Source of the DNA: Deltaproteobacteria bacterium
GTDB taxonomy: Bacteria; Desulfobacterota; Dissulfuribacteria; Dissulfuribacterales; QOAL01
Direction of reading: 5' to 3'
Length of the DNA: 64,000 nt
Assembly (NCBI GenBank): GCA_026986785.1
Contig: JALSNW010000019.1
Span: 56,425-120,424, forward strand
This document shows positions 1 to 7,928 of the stretch, in pieces. Each line of letters starts with the position of its first letter. Position 1 is the first letter of the stretch. The position numbers and the translations under genes are program-made. The notes under the pieces were generated by a model. It saw only the letters and a list, made by a program, of their open reading frames with translations, did not search any database and was not told the DNA's origin.

Positions 1-33
1 CAAATGTAATTTCAAAAACAATAATTAAAAAAG

Positions 34-41
34 AAAGGAGG
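34..41 (+). promoter_or_regulatory. Shine-Dalgarno site of the CGGC-domain gene
   Basis: AAAGGAGG, an almost complete anti-16S match, lies 7 nt before the ATG at 49. It fixes the start of the first gene in the window. Confidence 0.8.
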
Positions 42-48
42 TATTTCA

Positions 49-390
49 ATGAACATCTTGGTTATTGGATGCAGTTCTTACATGGATGCAGGCTATGGCT
101 GCCCTGGTGAATACAAGTGTATCAATGCAGTGAACGAGAAGAATGGAGAATTTGCCAAATACGATGATCCAGTCCTGGTGGGGTTTCTTCGTTGTTCGTG
201 CCCAGGCAGGGCCACTATCAACAATATAGGCAGCGTGATGAAAAATGTGAAGGTAGATGCTATTCACCTCAGTAACTGCATGGTCAAGGCAGTCCCCATG
301 TGTAAAAATCATGATTTTGAAGAATTCAAAAAGATCGTGGAAGAAAAATACAAGGTCCCCTGTATCCTTGGCACCCATGCCTATGGTTAG
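49..390 (+). CDS. CGGC-domain small cysteine protein
   Basis: A 113-residue protein that resembles the CGGC-domain family (PF08821), small putative metal-binding proteins of anaerobes whose function is unknown. Seen: an N-terminal beta strand with an early Cys (NILVIGCSS), a CPGEYKC pair near residue 24, the family's central motif as RCSCPG near residue 48, a later SNC, and a C-terminal VPC followed by the family-like LGTHAY ending. The central motif is C-S-C-P-G instead of the more usual C-G-G-C-P-G. The start is set by a strong ribosome binding site. A hairpin terminator follows the stop, so the gene ends its own transcript. Confidence 0.7.
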   Translation: MNILVIGCSSYMDAGYGCPGEYKCINAVNEKNGEFAKYDDPVLVGFLRCSCPGRATINNIGSVMKNVKVDAIHLSNCMVKAVPMCKNHDFEEFKKIVEEKYKVPCILGTHAYG

Positions 391-427
391 ATCTACGTAG
401 TTTCTCTCCGAAGAGTTCTCCCCTTGG

Positions 428-462
428 AAGGCCGCCTGTATACGACGGCCTTATCATTTTTT
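428..462 (+). terminator. Rho-independent terminator after the CGGC-domain gene
   Basis: AAGGCCG (428-434) pairs with CGGCCTT (446-452) around an 11-nt loop and is followed by a T-rich run at 453-462. It separates the + strand gene from the convergent gene ending at 478. Confidence 0.75.
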
Positions 463-477
463 GCACCATCTGTTCTG

Positions 478-1191
478 CTAAGACAGTATGCTATACTTCT
501 CTGGTAACAGCTCTGCCAGGGTATGATCTGCCCATTTTTCCTTTGCCAGCCTCCTCATGAAAGACTTGAAGCGAATGGTGTCATCAGGAGGTACGACAAA
601 ACAGGGCAATTGCCTGTTGGTCTTGATCCTGCCTCCAGCCGCAGCAACAAGATCGGGCACCTTTCCCCTCTCAGCAAGTCCCAGGGGGATCATATCCAGG
701 AGATTGCCATACCAGCCCTCGCTATCGATATGTTCGAGGATCTGGTAAATGGCCAGGTTTATGGTTACCAGAAATGGGGGCATGTCTGCCTGACCGCCCT
801 GGGGACAAAGGGTTTGGGATGACATGGCCCTGCAAGAGAAGGGTCGGTGTTCGTAGACTGTACAAAGACCTTGTTCATCCAGAAGGGGACAGGGCTCAAA
901 GGTTATAGGGCTGGTCTCTTCCGGTATTGCTTTTTGGGCTAGACACATTGCTGCCGTGGTATTTATGGTGGTGCTTGGCACAAAATGGTCTTTTTGTTGT
1001 TCCTCTTCCAGCTTTGCAAGGAGTTGTTTGTCCATGTTGCCAGATTGGAGGAGGTAGTTGGTCTCAAGACTTGTGACAGTCACATTCGTGGTACAGCATG
1101 TATGGCAGCCTTTTTCACAAACTGTGGAAAAACCTTTTACGAATTGTTCATAGAAATTGTAGATAGCCTCGAGGGCCAATAATTTGGACAC
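478..1191 (-). CDS. YkgJ-type Cys-cluster (CxxxCxxCC) protein
   Basis: 237 residues of the YkgJ/UPF0153 family (PF03692), thought to chelate zinc or iron through a Cys cluster; the biochemical role is unknown. Seen: C25-x3-C29-x2-C32-C33 near the N-terminus and a second group in PCPLLDEQGLC and RPFSCR around residues 100-122, the usual family layout. No signal peptide or membrane segment is apparent, so it is probably cytoplasmic. Translation most likely begins at a GTG (1191-1189), because AGGAGA lies seven bases upstream and no ATG is near. The preceding same-strand ferredoxin gene ends 143 bases upstream. Confidence 0.75.
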   Translation of the reverse strand: MSKLLALEAIYNFYEQFVKGFSTVCEKGCHTCCTTNVTVTSLETNYLLQSGNMDKQLLAKLEEEQQKDHFVPSTTINTTAAMCLAQKAIPEETSPITFEPCPLLDEQGLCTVYEHRPFSCRAMSSQTLCPQGGQADMPPFLVTINLAIYQILEHIDSEGWYGNLLDMIPLGLAERGKVPDLVAAAGGRIKTNRQLPCFVVPPDDTIRFKSFMRRLAKEKWADHTLAELLPEKYSILS

Positions 1192-1334
1192 GTCTTTTCT
1201 CCTGTTTTTTTAAGAGACTACCATATCCACCAAGTCCTTTCATGAAGATCTGGAACGGTCTGCTTCTATATGCCACCCTTCGATATCATGGCCTTCAGGA
1301 AGGGGATTTTGAAACCACGCCCTCCGGCCTTTAC

Positions 1335-2084
1335 TCATAGCCTTTCCGTATCCTCTTGGAGGATATTGCCCTTGAGGCCGATTATCGTCTTTTTCACATC
1401 AAAAGATCTGCCTGCCCTCTCTGCAGCCTTTTTGAGTATGCCAAGCATGGCAGAACAGCATGGGACCTCCATGATTACGGTAGAAAGACTCTCTATGGGA
1501 TTTTTTTCAAAGATCTGCTGAAATCTTTTTACATAATCATTGGCATCGTCGAATTTTGGGCATCCAAGCATGATGACGTTGCCCTGGACAAATCGTTGAT
1601 GAAAATCTGGGCAGGCCACTGCAGCGCAATCGGCTGCCACCACTATCTCGCTATTTTTGAGAAATGGGGCATGAGGGGGGATGAGGCGGATCTGGATTGG
1701 CCAGTGGCCAAGTAGGAAGGCTGGTTGCAGACCAGGGCCTGGCTTGATGCTTTTTTGGGGGGGCTCTGCTGGAGAAAGATCTTTGATCTGGGTGGAAGGA
1801 CAGGCACATGCCATGTCTTCATGAGATTTCCCTCCTGCCTTGGAGTCCAGGTATTGTTTCACTGCCTCTTCGTCAAAGTCTTCGGCCACCCTTTCCACTA
1901 TCTTCAAGGCACCTGTGGGGCAATCACCCATGCATGCGCCAAGGCCGTCACAATATTTTTCTGCTACGAGCCTGGCCTTGCCATCTACTATCTCTATGGC
2001 CCCTTCCTCACAGGCTGGGACACATTGGCCGCAGCCATCGCAGAGCTCTTCGTCTATTTCTATGATTTTTCTGAGGACTTTCAT
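1335..2084 (-). CDS. Ferredoxin-type Fe-S protein of the Hcp-associated family
   Basis: 249 residues. The N-terminal 60 residues form a bacterial ferredoxin: C15-x2-C18-x2-C21-x3-C25 is complete. The second motif reads CDGLGACMGDCP (from C45), in which the second Cys is replaced by Leu, so the second cluster may be [3Fe-4S] or have another ligand. The ~190-residue C-terminal part has further Cys (DCAAVACPDF, VMLGCPKFDD, EVPCCSAM) and no signal peptide. The organisation matches the cytoplasmic iron-sulfur protein found beside hybrid cluster protein (hcp) in sulfate reducers; hcp itself is not in this window. AAGGAG sits six bases before the ATG. A perfect FNR/HcpR-type palindrome lies upstream at 2215-2230. 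Confidence 0.75.
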   Translation of the reverse strand: MKVLRKIIEIDEELCDGCGQCVPACEEGAIEIVDGKARLVAEKYCDGLGACMGDCPTGALKIVERVAEDFDEEAVKQYLDSKAGGKSHEDMACACPSTQIKDLSPAEPPQKSIKPGPGLQPAFLLGHWPIQIRLIPPHAPFLKNSEIVVAADCAAVACPDFHQRFVQGNVIMLGCPKFDDANDYVKRFQQIFEKNPIESLSTVIMEVPCCSAMLGILKKAAERAGRSFDVKKTIIGLKGNILQEDTERL

Positions 2085-2186
2085 TATATTCTCCTTGGTA
2101 TTGGAATTTGTTTTTTGTCAAATTCATGGCAAAGATGTCATGCGCGGTGATCTCCAAGGCTCTCCCATGGAGATACACCTGATTGT

Positions 2187-2230
2187 AAAATATCGGCTTT
2201 TTGCCTGAAACCGCATTGACTTAAGTCAAT
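2187..2230 (-). promoter_or_regulatory. FNR/HcpR-family operator with class II-like promoter of the ferredoxin gene
   Basis: The perfect 16-bp palindrome ATTGACTTAAGTCAAT at 2215-2230 matches the CRP/FNR-superfamily format TTGAC-N4-GTCAA described for HcpR and DNR-type regulators. Reading the minus strand, a TATTTT box lies at 2192-2187. Initiation near 2180 would place the palindrome centre about 42 bases upstream, the classical activator position. The same site lies 24 bases before the divergent spmAB start, so it could act on both genes. Which regulator binds is inference. Confidence 0.6.
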
Positions 2231-2254
2231 GGAGAAAGCGGAGATGAATATTTC

Positions 2255-3571
2255 ATGGAAGACAAGCCAGCCGCCATAAACGTCATCTGGCTCGGTATGA
2301 TCCTTATTGCCACTGTTACTGCTGCATACAAGGGCACAATGGATCAGGTCACCAAGGCCTCTTTCGATGCAGCCAAGGCTGCTGTTACCTTGGCTATAAA
2401 TCTCATCGGGCCCATGGCCCTTTGGTTGGGGCTGATGAGAGTGGCAGAAGATGGCGGATTATTGAGATTCATGGCAAGGTGTCTGAAACCGGTGATGGTC
2501 AGGCTGTTTCCAGATGTGCCACCTGGACATCCAGCCATGTCTGCCATGATCATGAACATGGCTGCAAATGCCCTCGGCCTTGGAAATGCTGCTACTCCCA
2601 TGGGGATAAAGGCTATGAAGGAACTCGATCGCCTCTCTACCAGGAAGGGGACGGCCACCAATGCCATGTGCCTGTTTCTTGCAATCAATACCTCCAGTGT
2701 GACCCTATTGCCCCTTGGGGTCATAACAGTCAGGGCAGCAGCCGGCGCCACTCACCCTGCGGCAATATTGCTCCCTTCCATACTGGCAACTACCATTTCT
2801 ACCCTTGTAGCAGTCATGGCTGCAAAATTTTTTGAAGGAAGGCAGGCCCCTTTCCACGGCCAAGAGGTCGTTTTTGAAAGTTCAGACCAGATCCCCGGCC
2901 AAGAGGAATTGTCAACCAGTCAAGGTTCACCCTCCAGGGTATCCATGGGGCTGACTGCCAAGCTATTCGTCTGGGCAGCCATTGCCGCCTTTGTTCTTGC
3001 CTCGATTGCAAGGCTTGTTCACCATCCACCTGGGGCCCTTTTCAGCCTTGAAGTCATAAATAATATTTCCAGTTGGCTCATTCCTGTCCTGATCTGTCTC
3101 TTTCTGATCTTTGGGTTCTTTAGAGGGATTCCAGTCTATGAGAGCATGACAGAGGGAGCCAAGGAGGGGTTTGAAACTGCTGTCAAGATCATCCCCTATA
3201 TGGTGGCCATATTTGTTGCCATTGGCATGTTAAGGGCAAGTGGTGCAATGGATCTATTCATCAAGTTTCTTGCCCCTGTCACAGGGTTTATCGGTATGCC
3301 GCCCGAGGCCCTTGCCATGGCCTTGATGCGTCCTTTGTCAGGTTCCGGTGCCTTTGGAATCATGTCCGACATAGTCAGTAGGGCACCTGATAGCTTCTTG
3401 TCATACCTCGTTTCTGTGATGCAGGGCTCGACCGAGACCACCTTCTATGTGCTTGCAGTCTACTTTGGAAGCGTGGGTATAAGGCAGACCCGCCATGCAT
3501 TGCCTGCAGCCCTGTGTGCAGACGTGGCAGGTATATTGGCATCTGTTTGGATAAGCCGGCTGTTTTATTGA
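2255..3571 (+). CDS. spmAB: SpmA-SpmB fusion (nucleoside recognition/Gate domain) membrane protein
   Basis: 438 residues that fuse homologues of Bacillus spore maturation proteins A and B, both of the Gate/nucleoside recognition domain family. The N-terminal ~190 residues match SpmA (conserved NMAANALGLGNAATP and LFLAINTSSVTLLP). A hydrophilic linker of about 35 residues follows, then an SpmB half (GFFRGIPVYESMTEGAKEGF, RPLSGSGAFGIM, QGSTETTFYVLAVYFGSVGI). Multiple hydrophobic segments in each half indicate an inner-membrane protein. Such fusions are common in non-sporulating Gram-negatives, where the substrate is unknown. An FNR/HcpR-type palindrome lies just before the start, and a hairpin follows the stop. 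Confidence 0.85.
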   Translation: MEDKPAAINVIWLGMILIATVTAAYKGTMDQVTKASFDAAKAAVTLAINLIGPMALWLGLMRVAEDGGLLRFMARCLKPVMVRLFPDVPPGHPAMSAMIMNMAANALGLGNAATPMGIKAMKELDRLSTRKGTATNAMCLFLAINTSSVTLLPLGVITVRAAAGATHPAAILLPSILATTISTLVAVMAAKFFEGRQAPFHGQEVVFESSDQIPGQEELSTSQGSPSRVSMGLTAKLFVWAAIAAFVLASIARLVHHPPGALFSLEVINNISSWLIPVLICLFLIFGFFRGIPVYESMTEGAKEGFETAVKIIPYMVAIFVAIGMLRASGAMDLFIKFLAPVTGFIGMPPEALAMALMRPLSGSGAFGIMSDIVSRAPDSFLSYLVSVMQGSTETTFYVLAVYFGSVGIRQTRHALPAALCADVAGILASVWISRLFY

Positions 3572-3627
3572 GCTTTTTTCTGTCCTCTCCATCTATTCCC
3601 AAATGATCAACTTGTCTCAATGTCCAA

Positions 3628-3645
3628 AGTACCCCTGCGGGTACT
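3628..3645 (+). terminator. Stem-loop after spmAB, weak terminator
   Basis: AGTACCC (3628-3634) and GGGTACT (3639-3645) form a 7-bp stem with a 4-nt loop, but no T-tract follows. The rest of 3572-3859 is AT-rich, with no convincing promoter hexamer pair or gene. Confidence 0.35.
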
Positions 3646-3859
3646 CCTTACATCTTCAGAACCCTTGTGAGTTACATGATCTGGATTAATTTCACAAACA
3701 CTTGTTATGCAAAAGTTTTCTTTAAGTTGTTGTGTATACTATATGCTTGACTATTGATAATTTTGTATTAAGCATTCTGCTTATATTAGTCTGAATATTT
3801 GTAGAAATATTAATTAGCAATTATACGCTTTTGTTATATTATTAACTTTATAATCTGAT

Positions 3860-5623
3860 ATGTTTTGTATAGATCGTTTTTTCACTATCTCACGTTCCAA
3901 ATATGCTGTTACTTGCAGTGTCATTTTGGCTGTTTGGCTGCTGGCTCTTTTGCATGGTAATCCTGCTCAGGGTGCAAGGCTGCTGGCTGTGTCCGTGCAT
4001 AGAGGGTTTGGTTGCCAGGCCTGTCATGAAAAAGCCGGTGGTGGAGGCCCTGCCGATTGTGCCAAATGCCATGGATTTGAGGCTGATGAATATGACCACA
4101 GTATACATTCGAAAAAGGATCATCAGGGCAGGCAAAATGCTACTTGCTATGATTGTCATGGCAAACATCATATATTGCCGATCTCTGATCCCAGATCTTC
4201 CGTGAACCAATCTAACATCGTCAAGACATGCGGGCGATGTCATAAGGATGAAGAAAAGGAATACGAGGCGGGCATACACTTTGAGATCTATAAAGACGAT
4301 CCCGATTCAGCACCAAGTTGTCAGACTTGTCATGGCTATCATAGGATAGATAAGGTAGGGAAATATCAGTTCATCATCAGTACTACAAAGACCTGTGGTT
4401 CCTGTCATCCAGGTCCCTTTGAGAGCTATAAAGAGAGCCTTCATGGTCAGGTTTTGGCATTACAAGGGGGTGTAAGTGCTACCTGTTGGGATTGCCATTC
4501 TTCGCATAAGATATTAGAGCCTTCTGATCCCTCTTCTCCTGTTTCCAAGGAAAAAGGTGCCAGTGCATGCCGCAGATGTCACGGCAATACAGGTCCAATG
4601 TTCATGTCCTTCTGGCCCCATGCATCTGTACACGATAGAGACGGTTATCCGATACTTTATTATTCCTATATCATGATGAAGTGGCTATTCATTCTGGTCA
4701 TGCTTTCGGCCACTGTCCATACCCTGGCCTGGATGAGGTGTTTCCCAAGGATGCTCAAGGCCAGGATCGAAAAATCCAAGGGGAGGCGCTATGTGTATTA
4801 TCTCAGGTTCCCCGCTTGGCACAGGCTCACCCACTTTATTCTTTTGGTAAGCGTATTGGGCTTGGCATTTTCCGGGCTTCCCCTACGCTATTCGGAGACG
4901 TATTGGGCACGCTGCATAGTGGATCTGGTGGGGGGATTCAAAGACATAGACCTCATCCATAGGTCCATGGCAGCTTTTCTATTTCTTGCCGTATTTCTTC
5001 ACGGCTATTATCTATTGAAATTGATCAGGGAAAAGGGTGTAAAGGGATTTTACCGTTTTCTCCTTTCTCAAGATTCTCTTTTCCCCAAAATTCAAGATTT
5101 CAAGGAAGCTTGGGCAGAATTTCAGTGTTTTTTGCGAGGGAGTCCTGAGCCGGAGAGAGATAAGTGGAGCTATTGGGAAAAGTTTGATTATTGGGCTGTT
5201 TTCTGGGGAATGATCGTTATTGGAGGCTCTGGGCTGATGTTGGCTTTTCCAGAGGTGACTACCCGTTTCCTTCCAGGATGGGCCTTGAATGTAGCCCTTG
5301 TTTTCCATTCTGAAGAGGCCCTGCTTGCCATATTTTTCCTCTTCATCTTTCATTTCTTTCATTCCCACCTGCGGCCCATGAAGTTTCCTGTGGACGAGAG
5401 CATATTCACTGGTAGAATCTCGGAAGAGGACTATTTCAATGAGAGGCAGTTAGAGATCACAAGGAAGACCCCTGAAGAACTGGAAGAGATGAAGGTGGGA
5501 CCTCCCAATTTCTTCATGAGGTTGGTTGTGTACATTGTGAGCTTTATTGCAATAGGTATAGGGCTCTCGCTCATAGCATGTATCCTCTATACTGCATGGA
5601 AGACAGGTAGGGTCTTGCCTTAG
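3860..5623 (+). CDS. Octaheme cytochrome c fused to a membrane cytochrome b
   Basis: 587 residues. A signal/anchor segment (residues ~13-40) precedes a periplasmic domain with eight CxxCH heme c sites: CQACH, CAKCH, CYDCH, CGRCH, CQTCH, CGSCH, CWDCH and CRRCH, between about residues 51 and 240. From residue ~270 there are about six hydrophobic helices with conserved His (WHRLTH, LIHRS, FLHGYY, VFHSEE, HFFHSH), typical of the cytochrome b561/formate dehydrogenase gamma/thiosulfate reductase b family. The protein should therefore carry electrons between periplasmic multiheme c and a quinone site in the membrane. No catalytic subunit gene is adjacent, and the gene appears monocistronic. No strong ribosome binding site precedes the chosen ATG. 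Confidence 0.85.
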   Translation: MFCIDRFFTISRSKYAVTCSVILAVWLLALLHGNPAQGARLLAVSVHRGFGCQACHEKAGGGGPADCAKCHGFEADEYDHSIHSKKDHQGRQNATCYDCHGKHHILPISDPRSSVNQSNIVKTCGRCHKDEEKEYEAGIHFEIYKDDPDSAPSCQTCHGYHRIDKVGKYQFIISTTKTCGSCHPGPFESYKESLHGQVLALQGGVSATCWDCHSSHKILEPSDPSSPVSKEKGASACRRCHGNTGPMFMSFWPHASVHDRDGYPILYYSYIMMKWLFILVMLSATVHTLAWMRCFPRMLKARIEKSKGRRYVYYLRFPAWHRLTHFILLVSVLGLAFSGLPLRYSETYWARCIVDLVGGFKDIDLIHRSMAAFLFLAVFLHGYYLLKLIREKGVKGFYRFLLSQDSLFPKIQDFKEAWAEFQCFLRGSPEPERDKWSYWEKFDYWAVFWGMIVIGGSGLMLAFPEVTTRFLPGWALNVALVFHSEEALLAIFFLFIFHFFHSHLRPMKFPVDESIFTGRISEEDYFNERQLEITRKTPEELEEMKVGPPNFFMRLVVYIVSFIAIGIGLSLIACILYTAWKTGRVLP

Positions 5624-5666
5624 ACAAGACGATTGTTGGGGGCGAATAGATGTTTGGGGTTACCTG

Positions 5667-7217
5667 TCAAAGTCCCAGTTTCCTTTTTACCGTGGGGAAC
5701 CTGGAGATATCCGTATGTGGCAGGAATAGGGCCCCGGATAACTGGTTCATGAAGTCTCCGCGCACGTTCATCTCGAGATAGGTAATCCGTTCGCAAATCT
5801 GTTGAAGCTCTTTCCTGCCATGTCTGTCGAGCAATACTTTTACTGCACCTTGACCAGCAGAGTTTCCAAGTGCCTTGAATCTTTCAAGGGGGATGTCAGG
5901 AAGCATGCCTATGGTTATGGCCTGCTCAGGATCTATGTAATTGCCAAAGGCACCTGCCACGAAAAAGTTTTCTATGTCGTCAAAATCGATACCAACGCTT
6001 TGTATGACCACGTTCAGGATCGTATACATGGCACCCTTGGAGCGTATGAGGTTTTTTATGTCGCTCTGGGTTATATAAACAGGATTGCCATCCTTGGTCT
6101 CGGTTTTGTCAGCCACTACATAAGCCCACTCCCCTTGGATCTGCCTCATCCTTTCAGGGTCCTTGTCTGGTATTAGTTTCCCTGTAGGGTCAACAAGGCC
6201 TGATTTGAACATCTCGGCAAGGAGATCTATGATGGCAGAACCACAAAGTCCCTTGGGAGGCATATTGCCTATTGTACTGTATTGGATAGACAGGTCTTGG
6301 GGGGATATCTTTATCCGTTCAATGGCACCTTCCTTGGCTCTCATGCCGCAGGAGAGTATTCCTCCTTCAAGGGCTGGGCCTGCTGCGCCAGCACAGGCGA
6401 CGAGCCAGTCCTTGTTGCCAAGGACAACCTCGGCGTTGGTGCCAACATCCACCAGCAAAGAGATCTCTTCCCGTTTGGACATCTCTGAGGAGAGTATGCC
6501 TGCCAAGAGATCGCCTCCAAAATAACTTCCAACATTGGGAAGCACATAGATATAGCCCTGGGGGTTGATGTTGATCCCAAGTTGATCCGGCCTTAGGAGA
6601 TCAAAGGTGTTGACCGTTGGTATATATGGCTCCTTACAGATATGACTGGGATCAAGGGCCAAAAGGAAGTGGCACATGGTAGTATTGCCAGCGATTGTAG
6701 AATAATAGATGGAGGCAGGAGTGATCCCTTCATCTTTACAAAGCGTCAAGGTGGCCATATTGATGAGCTCTATCACCTCTCTTTGTAAGGTGCCGAGGCC
6801 ACCTCTTCCCGCAAAGATGATTCTGTCAAGGATGTCTTCACCATGTCGTCTTTGGGGGTTTTCAAGGGAAACCGTCCTGGAGATCCTCCCCTTTTCCAGG
6901 TCGACCAGGTAGAAAACTACGGATGTGCTGCCAAGGTCTATACCAAGCCCATAGACACCTTCAATACCCTGCTTGGGGGCAATATCTGCAATATCCCAGC
7001 CACAATCATGGCTTACAGTAACCACATCGATTTCAAAGCCAGATGTCTTCAGTACATTTGGCAGCCGTTTTGCCGTCTCTAAGGGGAGAGACAGGGGCTG
7101 GGAATAAAGGCCGGATAGTGAATCCCTGAGCCTTTTTTCATGGCTTCTATTATCGCCAAGGGCGGGCCGAGGGAGGGTCAATGTCTTCTTCTTGGCTACT
7201 GGTTCAGTGCCTTCCAT
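5667..7217 (-). CDS. RACo-like ASKHA ATPase (corrinoid activation/DUF4445 family) without N-terminal ferredoxin domain
   Basis: 516 residues. From residue ~90 the protein matches the C-terminal ASKHA half of reductive activators of corrinoid proteins: phosphate-1 motif GLGIDLGSTSV, then AGNTTMCHFLL, LLVDVGTNAEVV, CAGAAGPALEGG, GLCGSAIIDLLAEM and VAGAFGNYIDP. Family members usually begin with a ~100-residue [2Fe-2S] domain and a linker. Here the first 85 residues contain only one Cys and no ferredoxin motif, so the electron-input domain is missing. The gene overlaps the preceding small membrane protein gene by 14 bases, which suggests coupled translation. No corrinoid protein or methyltransferase gene is nearby. 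The ASKHA class is clear; the partner is unknown. Confidence 0.8.
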   Translation of the reverse strand: MEGTEPVAKKKTLTLPRPALGDNRSHEKRLRDSLSGLYSQPLSLPLETAKRLPNVLKTSGFEIDVVTVSHDCGWDIADIAPKQGIEGVYGLGIDLGSTSVVFYLVDLEKGRISRTVSLENPQRRHGEDILDRIIFAGRGGLGTLQREVIELINMATLTLCKDEGITPASIYYSTIAGNTTMCHFLLALDPSHICKEPYIPTVNTFDLLRPDQLGININPQGYIYVLPNVGSYFGGDLLAGILSSEMSKREEISLLVDVGTNAEVVLGNKDWLVACAGAAGPALEGGILSCGMRAKEGAIERIKISPQDLSIQYSTIGNMPPKGLCGSAIIDLLAEMFKSGLVDPTGKLIPDKDPERMRQIQGEWAYVVADKTETKDGNPVYITQSDIKNLIRSKGAMYTILNVVIQSVGIDFDDIENFFVAGAFGNYIDPEQAITIGMLPDIPLERFKALGNSAGQGAVKVLLDRHGRKELQQICERITYLEMNVRGDFMNQLSGALFLPHTDISRFPTVKRKLGL

Positions 7218-7521
7218 CTCCTATCCTGGGTCTATCATTCGGCTCAGGGGTGATATCTATGATGATGTCCGTCTTCTCAAAACCACCTGTCTTCTGCATT
7301 TCTTGTTCTTGTCTCAACATCTCTTCCTGGGCCTTTTTCAATGCACTGGTGAATCGCCATGCCATGTAAGCAGCAAAAGTGCCAAAGACAACAAGGGCTG
7401 CGATGAGAATAGGAAGTGTAAGGAAGAATGCCCCAAGGGCCAGTAGTGCCAAGCCGATGGCCGCAAACGGCGACATCTCGGTAAAATATATTACATCTTT
7501 TCGTTTCATATCTTCTCCCAA
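7204..7521 (-). CDS. Small membrane protein, unknown
   Basis: 105 residues with a short N-terminal cytoplasmic stretch, a hydrophobic stretch at residues ~19-57 long enough for two helices, then a charged helix (KKAQEEMLRQEQEMQK) and a polar tail. No family recognised. It starts 11 bases after the PilZ gene and overlaps the downstream ASKHA gene by 14 bases, so the three genes are probably co-transcribed. The weak Shine-Dalgarno and small size limit certainty, but the tight spacing and clear helices support a real gene. Confidence 0.6.
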   Translation of the reverse strand: MGEDMKRKDVIYFTEMSPFAAIGLALLALGAFFLTLPILIAALVVFGTFAAYMAWRFTSALKKAQEEMLRQEQEMQKTGGFEKTDIIIDITPEPNDRPRIGDGRH

Positions 7522-7532
7522 AAATTACGTGG

Positions 7533-7913
7533 TCAGTTCTCGGAAATCTCTCTGTCTATCCTTTCTGGATCGCCTGAATTGAAATATAAGATGTTTTTCA
7601 GATGAATAAAGGCATCAATGTCCATGGTGTCAAAAAAAATGGCCATGCCTTGTTTTTCTCTCCTGACAACATGGCCCTCGATTCTCAGTTTCAACTCCGA
7701 GCTGGTGCCGGTAAGTACGATATGGGCAACAACTGGTGTGCCCTTGGGCAGGGGATTCTTGCATACACAGAAAAGCCCCTTCATGGAAATGTCCCTGGTC
7801 CGATCTGCCCTTATTGATGCACCGTTGCCAAGGTTTGTTACTGTAAGTTCTGTTTCGAAGGGAACCCTCAGATTCCTCCTACGTTCTTCTGTTTTCGGTT
7901 CGTTTACCGTCAT
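7533..7913 (-). CDS. PilZ-domain protein
   Basis: 126 residues that are essentially a single PilZ domain, the c-di-GMP-binding fold. Seen: the arginine-rich RRRNLR near residue 12, and the second motif DISMKG near residue 43, equivalent to the D/NxSxxG signature. Beta-strand-like segments follow (VVAHIVLTG, LRIEGHVVRREK). It probably binds c-di-GMP in the cytoplasm and acts on a partner protein. It begins 15 bases after argG and precedes the small membrane protein, so it may be the adaptor of that pair (inference). Confidence 0.8.
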   Translation of the reverse strand: MTVNEPKTEERRRNLRVPFETELTVTNLGNGASIRADRTRDISMKGLFCVCKNPLPKGTPVVAHIVLTGTSSELKLRIEGHVVRREKQGMAIFFDTMDIDAFIHLKNILYFNSGDPERIDREISEN

Positions 7914-7928
7914 ATCCAGATCTCTTTT

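Noticed and set aside
3747..3771. TTGACT...TATTAA as a promoter for the octaheme cytochrome
   Set aside because: The spacer is only 13 bases, too short for sigma-70.
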